DNA of 64,000 bases, from contig VAWK01000028.1 of the NCBI GenBank assembly GCA_005885515.1, forward strand, positions 1-64,000. Reading direction: 5' to 3'. The notes below the pieces were generated by a model. That model was given only the letters and a program-made list of their open reading frames with translations, ran no database searches and was not told where the DNA came from. The position numbers and the translations under genes are program-made. The DNA is from Actinomycetota bacterium (lineage in GTDB: Bacteria > Actinomycetota > Thermoleophilia > Solirubrobacterales > Solirubrobacteraceae). Shown here in pieces: positions 56,925 through 64,000 of this stretch. Numbering within the stretch: the stretch's first letter is position 1; each line of letters opens with the position of its first letter.

Positions 56925-57058
56925 GCCGACCTCCTCTCGGACCCCCGAACCACGGCAGGTCTTGCTTGTAAGTGGCTGCCGATACGCGGTTCCAGTCGCG
57001 CGACCACGACGACGGCGAGAACGTTAACGACGGCGATGGACACTGCCACGTAGAGCAT
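56921..57058 (-). CDS. 45-residue membrane microprotein
   Basis: MLYVAVSIAVVNVLAVVVVA forms one strong membrane helix (2-20), then RLEPRIGSHLQARPAVV and a basic end. ATG 57058 has GAAGAGG about 7 nt upstream; its TGA overlaps the next ATG. Ribosome site, hydrophobic profile and overlap together argue for a real gene pair. Function unknown. Confidence 0.5.
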   Translation of the reverse strand: MLYVAVSIAVVNVLAVVVVARLEPRIGSHLQARPAVVRGSERRSA

Positions 57059-57290
57059 GACAACACCTCTTCAGACATCTTCCTTACCGTTTCCGCTGTT
57101 AGCTATACGACCGCTGCGGCACGACCGTGTGAAGTTTTCGTAATCGAGTGCTCAGGTCATCAACCCAGTGCGCCGCGGACGCGGAGGACCTTCTTCGGTG
57201 GAGCGATGTCCTCGTCCAACGTTTACGGGGCGGGTTGTGAGCGGCGGCGAGCCGCCAGCCGAAAGCTCCGGAGGGAGCTGGGTCCGAGAG

Positions 57291-57316
57291 GAGGGGGCCG
57301 CCGGGACGGCCCCCTC
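57291..57316 (-). terminator. Perfect 10-bp stem-loop after the secreted-protein gene
   Basis: GAGGGGGCCG (57291-57300), loop CCGGGA, CGGCCCCCTC (57307-57316), starting 10 bp beyond the stop of the leftward gene at 57327. No U-tract follows. Confidence 0.65.
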
Positions 57317-57326
57317 GAATCGGTGC

Positions 57327-57770
57327 CTACCGCTTGATGATGATCTGACCTTCGAAGGTTGCCTGGATGATGTCGCCGGGTTCGACTTCAGGCGGCAGTT
57401 CATGGCCTTCGAAGAACTGCGAAGCGGGCACTTCGGCGAACGTGCCGGTGCACGTGGTCGTGGCCTGGTGCGAATGCGCCTTGCCAGGTGCTTTTTCGGT
57501 TTCGCTGAAGAGCACTTCGCCGGTCCGCAGGTCGGTCGCTGTGAAGGTGAACGACACCCCAATCCCGTGTCCCTTCTGGCCCACGATCTGGGCGGCGCCG
57601 TGGCTCTTTTCTGGTTTCGGCGCGGACACCGTGACCGGGCCCAGTCCGGCACATTCAACTTCAATCACTTCCTTGCCCGGTGCGGCCGGGCCGGATGCGG
57701 CTGCACTGCTGGCGAATATGCTCGCTGTGGCGATGGCGCTTAGTGCAAGCGCAAGAGCGATCCGTCTCAT
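57327..57770 (-). CDS. Secreted protein of unknown function
   Basis: 147 aa from ATG 57770 (AAAGGAAG 7 nt upstream). Signal peptide MRRIALALALSAIATASIFA ending SSAAASG. The mature part is beta-rich with two cysteines, ECAGLGPVTVSAPKPEKSHG and TTTCTGTF, which could form a disulfide, and a C-terminal EVEPGDIIQATFEGQIIIKR. No family recognised. A strong hairpin follows the stop. Confidence 0.75.
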   Translation of the reverse strand: MRRIALALALSAIATASIFASSAAASGPAAPGKEVIEVECAGLGPVTVSAPKPEKSHGAAQIVGQKGHGIGVSFTFTATDLRTGEVLFSETEKAPGKAHSHQATTTCTGTFAEVPASQFFEGHELPPEVEPGDIIQATFEGQIIIKR

Positions 57771-58254
57771 CGATCCACTTCCTTTCCCTCTGAGAGTCTT
57801 CACCGCGGGTCAGGCAGCCTGCCCGACCCGATCCGAACTGGCCAGGCTACCAGGCGGACGCATTCAGCAAATGGTCGGCAACGGTCAGCGGCACGGCGGG
57901 TGCCAGCCGACGCCGACGCGCGGCGATGCGACAGCAGCCTATGTCCGGGACCGCAGCGGCTATGTCCGGGCCCGTGATGCGCCACGTCCCGCCCCGCGGG
58001 TGCGCAGGGTTCGCGCCCGGGGTCTGAGCGGACGATCGGCCGATCTCCACCGCGCGAGCCGGCGGGTTGCTCGCGTCGCCGGTTGGCCCGAGGAGGCTGC
58101 CCAGTAGGGCAGGGTCAGCGACCAGGCTTGGGGGACGCGGGCGCGCTCGCTGCGCCGATCGGGGGGCATGCCCCATTCTGTTCCCATTTTGCGAACTTTT
58201 CAACCGCGCCGCGGGCACGGCGCGGTGCGGCGATCCGATGTCTCGCTCGGGCAG
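57771..58254. other. 484-bp intergenic region without a supported gene
   Basis: It contains a near-perfect inverted repeat at 57806-57830 (CGGGTCAGGCA / TGCCCGACCCG, one mismatch) upstream of the secreted-protein gene, and a short direct repeat GGCTATGTCCGGG-like around 57937-57970. Open frames are present on both strands but have no ribosome site, -10 match or recognisable product. It may be decayed coding sequence. Confidence 0.4.
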
Positions 58255-59670
58255 CTAGGCGGGCGTGGCCACGGACTCGCGTGCCAGCGACACGAGCGTC
58301 TGCAGCTCGGCGGCGATGTTGTCGCTGATCTCGTCGATGTCGGGCAGGGCGTCGAAGTCGCCCAGCAGCCCGAAGTTCATCTGGCCGTTGTAGGACATGA
58401 TCGCGGTCGCAAGCGCATGGTTTTCCGGCAGGAACGCGACCGGGTAGGCCTCCAGCATCTCGCGGCCGAGCACGTACAGGGGGAACTGCGGCCCGGGGAT
58501 GTTGGTCACGATCAGGTTAAACAGGCGGGTCGAGAAGTTCAGCCGCGAGGCCTGGGCGAGCAGCGTCGGCGGCGCGAAGTTCTGGGCGCCGGCGATCACC
58601 TCGGCGCCGAGCGCCTGCTTTGACTCCTTCAGGCCGTCCATCGCGTGCGAGACGAAGCGCAGGCGCTGGATTGGGTTGGTGATGTACACGGGCAGCGGTC
58701 CGCGCATCACCACCAGGCGGTTGCCCCCCTCGCCGTGCTCGTCCTCGACCCGCACCGACACCGGCACCAGCGCCCGCAGCTCGACACCCTCGGTGCGACG
58801 CCCGCGCGAGATCAAGAACGAGCGCAGCGCGCCGGTGACGACCGCCAGGACCACGTCGTTGACGGTTCCGCCGAAGGCGTTCTTGACGGTCTTGAAGTCA
58901 TCCAGCTGGCAGGCGATGCCGAAGAAGCGCCGGTGCGGGCCGATGGGGACGTTGAGCGGCGTGTCCGGCACCGGGTTGAGCCCCGCCCAGATGATCTCGC
59001 CGATCCCCTCGGCCGCTTCGCGCGCGCGCGACAGGGCGCGCTCGGGATGGGCGACGGCCTCGACCACCCCATCCGCCAGTGCGAACGCGGCGCGCGCCGC
59101 CCCTCGTATCCCGGACGCGACCAGCTCTGGCGCCCCCGGCTCGGCATGCGGCCGCCAGGGGCGGCCCGAGTGCCGGATCGGAGGCGGCTCCGGGGACAGA
59201 TCGAACAGCACCGTGGCCAGGTCCACGCCGCCGATTCCGTCGACCAGCGAGTGGTGGGTCTTGGTGATCAGCGCGAAGCGGTCGTCCTCCAGGCCCTCGA
59301 TCAGCCACATCTCCCACAGCGGCTTGCTGCGGTCGAGCTGCTGGGAGAAGATCCGCGCGGTGAGGCCGCACAGCTGCTCCCAGCGGCCCGGCGTGGGCAG
59401 CGCCGTGTGGCGGATGTGGTACTCGAGGTTGAAGCTCGGGTCGTCCACCCACACCGGCCGCCCGCTGTCAAGCGCGGTGGAGGCGAGCTTGTGGCGGTAG
59501 CGCGGCACCAGGTGCAGGCGCAGGCGGATCTGCTCGAGCAGCTCGCTCGTCGCGGGCGGCGGCCCTTCGACGATCGTCAGTCCGCCGATGTGCATGTGCG
59601 AGTGGCGCCCCTCCTGGTGCAGGAAGGCGGCGTCGATCGGCGTGAGCCTGTCGAGGTGGCGCTGTGGCAC
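58255..59670 (-). CDS. Wax ester synthase/diacylglycerol acyltransferase (WS/DGAT)
   Basis: 471 aa. The catalytic HHxxxDG is HHSLVDG (139-145) in KTHHSLVDGIGGVD. The N-terminal LDRLTPIDAAFLHQE, the PLWEMWLIEGL segment and the C-terminal NIPGPQFPLYVLG motif are all present. These enzymes make triacylglycerol or wax esters for storage lipid. GTG 59670 has TACTCT (59684-59679) ending 8 nt upstream. Divergent from ispH with only 40 bp between starts. Confidence 0.93.
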   Translation of the reverse strand: MPQRHLDRLTPIDAAFLHQEGRHSHMHIGGLTIVEGPPPATSELLEQIRLRLHLVPRYRHKLASTALDSGRPVWVDDPSFNLEYHIRHTALPTPGRWEQLCGLTARIFSQQLDRSKPLWEMWLIEGLEDDRFALITKTHHSLVDGIGGVDLATVLFDLSPEPPPIRHSGRPWRPHAEPGAPELVASGIRGAARAAFALADGVVEAVAHPERALSRAREAAEGIGEIIWAGLNPVPDTPLNVPIGPHRRFFGIACQLDDFKTVKNAFGGTVNDVVLAVVTGALRSFLISRGRRTEGVELRALVPVSVRVEDEHGEGGNRLVVMRGPLPVYITNPIQRLRFVSHAMDGLKESKQALGAEVIAGAQNFAPPTLLAQASRLNFSTRLFNLIVTNIPGPQFPLYVLGREMLEAYPVAFLPENHALATAIMSYNGQMNFGLLGDFDALPDIDEISDNIAAELQTLVSLARESVATPA

Positions 59671-59710
59671 GAACGCTTAGAGTAGCTGGGCGAGCCCTAC
59701 AATGGCGCTC
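59671..59710. promoter_or_regulatory. Back-to-back leaderless promoters of DGAT and ispH
   Basis: Minus strand TACTCT (59684-59679) lies 8 nt before the DGAT GTG. Plus strand TACAAT (59698-59703) lies 7 nt before a GTG at 59711. The two -10 elements are 13 bp apart, so the polymerases must compete. Confidence 0.5.
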
Positions 59711-60673
59711 GTGTCCAACACGGTCCAGAAGCTGCTGCTGGCCTCGCCGCGCGGGTACTGCGCCGGGGTCGATCGGGCGGTGCAGACGGTCGAACGGGCG
59801 CTCGAGATGCACGGTGCTCCGGTTTACGTGCGCAAGGAGATCGTGCACAACAAGCACGTGGTGGCCGAGCTGCGCGAGCGGGGAGCGGTCTTCGTCGATG
59901 AGCAGACGGAAGTGCCCGTGGGCGCCGTTTGCGTGTTCTCCGCCCACGGCGTCGCGCCGAGCGTCCGCCGGGGCGCCGAGGAGCGAGGTCTGCGGACGAT
60001 CGACGCGACGTGCCCGCTGGTGACCAAGGTGCATCGCGAGGCGCTGCGCTTCGCGGGCGAGGGCTACACGATCGTGCTGGTGGGCCACGACGGCCACGAG
60101 GAGGTCGAAGGCACGATGGGGGAGGCGCCGGAGCGGATCGTGCTGGTGCAGAACGAGCAAGACGTGGATGCGCTCGAGGTCGAGGACCCGGAGCGGGTCG
60201 CCTACATCACGCAGACGACGCTCGCCGTCGATGAAACCAGCGCGATCGTGGCTCGCCTGCGCGCGCGCTTCCCGAGCATCGTCGGGCCGCGCACCGACGA
60301 CATCTGCTACGCCACCACCAACCGCCAGGCAGCCGTCAAGCAGATGGCCGACGGCTGCGACCTGATGCTGGTGATCGGCTCGCGCAACTCGTCCAACTCG
60401 CTGCGGCTGGTGGAGGTCGCCCGCGACTGCGGCACGGAGGCGCATCTGGTCGACCGAGCCGAGGAGGTGCGCGAGGAGTGGCTTGCCGGCAAGCGGGTGG
60501 TGGGCATCTCCTCGGGAGCGAGCGCGCCCGAGCACCTCGTGCAGGAGCTGGTCGGTCTCTTCCGCGCCCGCGGCGTGCGCGAGATCTCCGAGTACCACGT
60601 GGTCAGCGAGGACGTTCGCTTCATGCTGCCCAAGCCGATCCGCGAGCTCGCCTCCGCGGGCGAGGCGCGCTGA
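59711..60673 (+). CDS. ispH: 4-hydroxy-3-methylbut-2-enyl diphosphate reductase
   Basis: 320 aa from GTG 59711, preferred because ATG 59702 overlaps the -10 TACAAT. The three cluster cysteines, numbered from ATG 59702, are Cys20 (SPRGYCAGVDRAV), Cys104 (DATCPLVTKVHREA) and Cys202 (DDICYATTNRQ). VGHDGHEEVEGTMGEAP and SGASAPEHLVQEL are typical. It makes IPP and DMAPP in the last MEP-pathway step. The metallophosphoesterase gene follows 76 bp later. Confidence 0.95.
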   Translation: MSNTVQKLLLASPRGYCAGVDRAVQTVERALEMHGAPVYVRKEIVHNKHVVAELRERGAVFVDEQTEVPVGAVCVFSAHGVAPSVRRGAEERGLRTIDATCPLVTKVHREALRFAGEGYTIVLVGHDGHEEVEGTMGEAPERIVLVQNEQDVDALEVEDPERVAYITQTTLAVDETSAIVARLRARFPSIVGPRTDDICYATTNRQAAVKQMADGCDLMLVIGSRNSSNSLRLVEVARDCGTEAHLVDRAEEVREEWLAGKRVVGISSGASAPEHLVQELVGLFRARGVREISEYHVVSEDVRFMLPKPIRELASAGEAR

Positions 60674-60749
60674 GCGCGGCCCTGCGCCGCGCCCGCGCCG
60701 CGACGCCGCTCGCCTCGGCGCGCGGCGGTCGACCCGCGCGAGCCCGGCG

Positions 60750-61994
60750 ATGCGCACGCTGCTGATCTCCGACCTGCACCTGGGCAGCCTCTCCGGCTCG
60801 GACCTGCTGCGCCACGCCGAGCTGCGCGCGCCACTGCTCGACGTCGCGAGAGAGGCCGATCGCGCGATTCTGCTCGGTGACGTGCTCGAGCTGCGTCAGG
60901 GCCCGCCGCGCGAAGCGCTGGCCGCGGCGCGGGAGTTCTTCGAAGAGCTCGGGCGCGCACTGGCGGGCCGCGAGCTCGTCGTGCTGGCGGGCAACCACGA
61001 CCACGCCCTCATCGAGCCGTGGCTGTCGCAGCGAGGCGAGCAGGACCGCCCCGCGGCGCTGGAGGTCGAGCAGCTGATCGCACCCGCGGAAGCCTCGCCG
61101 ATGCTGGGGCGGATCGCCGAGTGGGCCGCGCCGGCGCGCGCGCTGGCCGCGTATCCCGGGTTGTGGGTGCGAGCGGACGTTTATGCGACCCACGGCCACT
61201 ACCTGGACTGCCACCTCACGGTGCCGACGCTCGAGCGCATCAGCGTGGGCGTCATGAGCCGCGTGCTGGGCCGCCCGGCGGGCGACTTCTACAGCGTCGA
61301 GGACTACGAGGCGGTGACCGCGCCGGTGTATGCATGGCGCGAAGCGGTGGCCAGGGACGCGCGGACGGGCAGCGCGCTCAACGGCACCTCGACGCTGCGC
61401 GCCTGGCGCGCGCTGGGCGGCGGCGGCGACACGATCGCGGCGCCGGCCGCTCCGCGCAACCGCACCGTCGAGCGCGCGGGGCTTGCCGGCAGGCTACGCA
61501 CGCGCGCCTTCGTGGCGGCGTTCCCGCTCGCCGTCGCGGCGCTCAACCGCGCCGGGATCGGGCCACTGCGGGCGGAGATCTCCGGCAGCGAGCTGCGCCG
61601 CGCCGGCGTGCGGGCGATGGGCGAGGTGGCCTCCCGCCTGGGTCTGGGTGACGCGTACGTGGTGTTCGGGCACACACACCGTGCGGGGCCGCTGGCGCGC
61701 GACGACGAGCGCGAATGGCGTGGGGCGTCCGCGACGGCGGCGGTTGACGGCGCATTGGCGGCCGCGCCCGCCGCCGGCACCGATGGCTCGGGCGCGCGGC
61801 TGGTGAACGCGGGCTGCTGGACGTACGACGCGCTGTTCCTCAGCGCCACCCCGGGCGAGAGCCCCTACTGGCCGGGCACGTGCGTGCTGGTCGAGGACTC
61901 GGGCGCGCCGGTGCTCCAGCGGCTGCTCGCCGACCGCAGCCACGAGCAGCTGCGGCCCGGTGCGCGCGGCGGGCGTCGCGCGCACCTCGAATAG
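60750..61994 (+). CDS. Metallophosphoesterase
   Basis: 414 aa from ATG 60750, where the fold begins (MRTLLISDLHLG). Metal motifs in order: SDLHLG (D8, H10), LLGDVLE, GNHDHAL, THGHYLD and GHTHRAG. It belongs to the calcineurin-like superfamily. A Gly/Ala-rich insert and helical segments between the fourth and fifth motifs are unusual. Substrate (nucleotide, lipid head group or other) cannot be told. Confidence 0.85.
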   Translation: MRTLLISDLHLGSLSGSDLLRHAELRAPLLDVAREADRAILLGDVLELRQGPPREALAAAREFFEELGRALAGRELVVLAGNHDHALIEPWLSQRGEQDRPAALEVEQLIAPAEASPMLGRIAEWAAPARALAAYPGLWVRADVYATHGHYLDCHLTVPTLERISVGVMSRVLGRPAGDFYSVEDYEAVTAPVYAWREAVARDARTGSALNGTSTLRAWRALGGGGDTIAAPAAPRNRTVERAGLAGRLRTRAFVAAFPLAVAALNRAGIGPLRAEISGSELRRAGVRAMGEVASRLGLGDAYVVFGHTHRAGPLARDDEREWRGASATAAVDGALAAAPAAGTDGSGARLVNAGCWTYDALFLSATPGESPYWPGTCVLVEDSGAPVLQRLLADRSHEQLRPGARGGRRAHLE

Positions 61995-62037
61995 GTCCAG
62001 ATCGCCCTAGCGGCTCGCTCGCGGGGCGGCGGAGCGG

Positions 62038-62793
62038 CTAGCGCACCCCCGGGGTGAAGCAGGTGGCGTGGCAGCGCACGCCCGGGCCGATCTGCAGCTC
62101 GAGCAGGCCTGCGGTGTGGCGCTCGTGCTCGAGCAGCGCGTACGCGCCAGGGTGGTCGACCGCCAGCTCGTATGGCGCCGCGTCGGCACCGGTGCCAACG
62201 CGCACGGTGCCCGAGCCCTCGAGCACCGCCCACACGCCGCCGGCGGCGTAGGGTCCGCAGTAGCTCCCGGCGCGATCTTCGCTCTGAGGCGCCAGCCGGG
62301 CTCCGGGGGCGTCCTCTGGGCGCAGCGGCGCGAGCGGCTCGCGCGCCACCCCGAGCAGCTCCTGGATCGCCAGCTCGGTCTCGTCATAGGCGCCCTCGCC
62401 GTGGTGGTACTCCACCAGGCGGCCGTGCCCGTCGAACAGGTAGCGCGAGGGCCAGCCCTCGTTGCCGTAATCGCGCCACACCTCGAAGCCCGAGTCGATC
62501 GCCACGGGGTAGCGGATGCCCAGCCGGGCGACCGCCGTGCGCACCGCCGTCTCCTCGCGAGACGGGTCAAAGCCGGGGCAGTGTACGCCGATCGTGCGCA
62601 GCCCGTGGCCGGCGTAGCGCTCGTGCCACGCCTTCAGGTATGGCAGCGTGCGCAGCGAGTTGGGGCGGCAGAAGTCCCAGAACTCGACCAGCATCGGGCG
62701 CCCGCGCTTGATCGGCGCCTGCGGCGGGGAGTTGACCCAGGGCAGCCGCGGCGGGAACAGCGGCGCGAGGATCGAGTCGACCGGCGCGCGCAC
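62038..62793 (-). CDS. Thioredoxin-fold (DipZ/TlpA-like) protein lacking the CxxC pair
   Basis: 251 aa, GTG 62793. Residues 34-130 match the DipZ/TlpA-type thioredoxin domain: MLVEFWDF, then LRTLPYLKAWHERYAGHGLR and TIGVHCPGF. Where DipZ has CINC, this protein has R-P-N-S, with Cys42 just before it, so the redox pair is lost. A C-terminal beta domain (about 160-250) resembles the DipZ C-terminal module. It starts 15 bp after the sufB stop, so it is likely co-transcribed with the suf genes. Confidence 0.78.
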   Translation of the reverse strand: MRAPVDSILAPLFPPRLPWVNSPPQAPIKRGRPMLVEFWDFCRPNSLRTLPYLKAWHERYAGHGLRTIGVHCPGFDPSREETAVRTAVARLGIRYPVAIDSGFEVWRDYGNEGWPSRYLFDGHGRLVEYHHGEGAYDETELAIQELLGVAREPLAPLRPEDAPGARLAPQSEDRAGSYCGPYAAGGVWAVLEGSGTVRVGTGADAAPYELAVDHPGAYALLEHERHTAGLLELQIGPGVRCHATCFTPGVR

Positions 62794-62808
62794 GAGCGCT
62801 TCGGCGGG

Positions 62809-64000
62809 TCAGCCGATCGAGCCCACCATCTCGAGCTGGATGAGCCGGTTGAGCTCGACGGCGTACTCCATCGGCAGCTCCTTGGTGACCGGCTCGATGA
62901 AGCCGTTGACGATCATCGCCGCGGCCTCGTCCTCGGTGAAGCCGCGCGAGCCCATGTAGAACAGCTGGTCGTCGGAGATGCGCCCCACGGTGGCCTCGTG
63001 CGCGACGGTCACGTGCGGATTCTGGATCTGGATGTCGGGCCAGGTGTCCGAGCGCGAGATGCCATCCATCATCAGGCCGTCGCACTGCACCCGCGCTTTG
63101 GAGCCCTTCGAGTGCTGCCCCATCTTGACCAGGCCGCGGTAGCCCATGATGCCACCGTCCTTGGAGATCGACTTGGCGAGGATGTTGGAGGTGGTGTTGG
63201 GCGCCTGGTGCACGACCTTGGCGCCGGTGTCCTTGTGCACGCCGCCAGAGGCCACGCCCACGTTGAGGTGGTCGGCGCGCGCACCCTCGCCGAGCAGGTA
63301 CGAGCCCGGGTAAAGCATCACGTACTTGGCGCCCATCGAGCCGCCGACCCACTCGACGGTGCCCTCGGCGTCGACCATGGCGCGCTTGGTGTTGAGGTTG
63401 TAGACGTCCTTGGACCAGTTCTGCACCGTCGTGTAGCGCGCCTTGGCGCCCTCGTGCACGAAGATCTCGACGACCGCGGAGTGCATCGAGTTGACCGAGT
63501 AGGTCTGCGCGGTGCAGCCCTCGATGTAGTTCACGTCCGAGCCCTCGTCGGCGATGATCAGCGTGTGCTCGAAGGTGCCCTCGCCGGCGCCCTCCATGCG
63601 GAAGTAGGCCTGCAGCGGCAGGTCTACCTTGACGCCCTTGGGCACGTACAGGAACGAGCCGCCCGACCACACCGCTCCGTGCAGCGCTGAGAACTTGTTG
63701 TCCTGCGGCGGCACGCATTTGTTCATGAAGTACCGCTGCACGAGCTCGGGGTACTCGCGCACGGCGGTGTCCATCGAGCAGAACAGGATGCCCAGCTTGC
63801 GGTACTCCTCCTTCAGCCCCTCGTACACGGGCTCCTGGCGCCACACGCCGACCACGCCCGCGAGGTGCTCGCGCTCGGCCTGGGGGATGCCGAGATCCTC
63901 GTAGGTCCGCTTCATCTCCTCGGGGACCTCGTCCCAGCTGTTGTAGCGCCCGGCGGTGGGCGGCGAGTAGAGAACGAGGTCATCGAGGTTCAGGCCGGAA
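62809..64000 (-). CDS. sufB: Fe-S cluster assembly scaffold SufB, 5' end beyond the right edge
   Basis: 397 residues visible, the frame open to the edge (SGLNLDDLVLYSPPTAGRYN, then SWDEVPEEMKRTYE); about 80 N-terminal residues are missing. Conserved SufB segments are ALHGAVWSGGSFLYVPKGV, NYIEGCTAQTY, SNILAKSISKDGG, GRISDDQLFYMGSRG and the C-terminal ELNRLIQLEMVGSIG. It is the core of the SufBCD scaffold. The rest of the operon lies to the right, and a thioredoxin-like gene follows downstream. Confidence 0.96.
   Translation of the reverse strand, partial: SGLNLDDLVLYSPPTAGRYNSWDEVPEEMKRTYEDLGIPQAEREHLAGVVGVWRQEPVYEGLKEEYRKLGILFCSMDTAVREYPELVQRYFMNKCVPPQDNKFSALHGAVWSGGSFLYVPKGVKVDLPLQAYFRMEGAGEGTFEHTLIIADEGSDVNYIEGCTAQTYSVNSMHSAVVEIFVHEGAKARYTTVQNWSKDVYNLNTKRAMVDAEGTVEWVGGSMGAKYVMLYPGSYLLGEGARADHLNVGVASGGVHKDTGAKVVHQAPNTTSNILAKSISKDGGIMGYRGLVKMGQHSKGSKARVQCDGLMMDGISRSDTWPDIQIQNPHVTVAHEATVGRISDDQLFYMGSRGFTEDEAAAMIVNGFIEPVTKELPMEYAVELNRLIQLEMVGSIG

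Noticed and set aside
56608-57078. 156-codon minus-strand frame overlapping the microprotein pair
   Set aside because: Different frame with no ribosome site and no protein-like composition; the shorter coupled frames have strong ribosome sites.
57806-57830. Inverted repeat CGGGTCAGGCA/TGCCCGACCCG as a terminator
   Set aside because: It lies upstream of the secreted-protein gene with no U-tract and no gene ending there; kept only as a note in the intergenic entry.

Overview
The window is chromosomal DNA of a high-GC, Gram-positive-type actinobacterium. Gene content points to the class Thermoleophilia (Solirubrobacter/Conexibacter-like), which is an inference. Supporting signs are the PspA/PspAA/PspAB/HtpX set, YrbE (Mce-type) permeases, a wax-ester-synthase/DGAT enzyme, a MarP-like protease, an NlpC/P60 protein behind a c-di-AMP riboswitch, many GTG/TTG starts and 4-bp ATGA/GTGA gene overlaps. 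No rRNA operon, CRISPR array or intact transposon was seen.

Layout. 1-2.4 kb is accessory: a secreted alpha/beta hydrolase running off the left edge, a divergent TetR regulator, and a surface protein with a sorting-like tail. 2.5 kb holds tRNA-Thr(UGU). 2.7-9.96 kb has an MFS exporter, PlsC, an ECF sigma factor with a membrane partner and a zinc-finger rhomboid protease, a BtuF-like protein, PhhB and a CorC-type CBS protein. 10.3-12.4 kb is a divergent fatty-acid pair (3-hydroxyacyl-CoA dehydrogenase / thiolase) around a palindromic operator. 12.6-19.4 kb holds a secreted peptidoglycan-binding protein, an enolase-superfamily enzyme, xseB-xseA and a cell-wall-binding lipoprotein. 19.5-26.4 kb is an envelope-stress block: riboswitch + NlpC/P60, pspA-pspAA, an LCP ligase, pspAB-htpX and lgt.

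26.4-30.9 kb is aspartate-family biosynthesis (lysA, hom, thrC, thrB); hom is broken by a frameshifting gap. 30.9-37.2 kb has ParA, an FHA protein, small zinc-ribbon and SRPBCC proteins, a class B PBP and a MarP-like protease. 37.4-39 kb is a YrbE permease pair with no mce genes after it, followed by a truncated TetR. 39.4-48.2 kb is DNA processing (topB, addB, addA). 48.3-54.7 kb is gltB-gltD. 54.8-58.2 kb is looser: a MIP18-family protein, an integrase fragment, small membrane proteins and a secreted protein. 58.3-64 kb has a DGAT, ispH, a phosphoesterase, a thioredoxin-fold protein and sufB running off the right edge.

A recurring signal is a TANNNT hexamer ending 6-8 nt (sometimes 9-11 nt) before the start codon in many first genes, which implies widespread leaderless mRNAs. 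I used it, together with Shine-Dalgarno sites and overlaps, to choose starts. I found no clearly new multi-gene system. The best leads are the sigma/membrane/rhomboid trio, the iron-sulfur cysteine distribution in AddAB, the insertion behind the KTG box of the PBP, the broken hom, and the coupled small-ORF pair near 57 kb.
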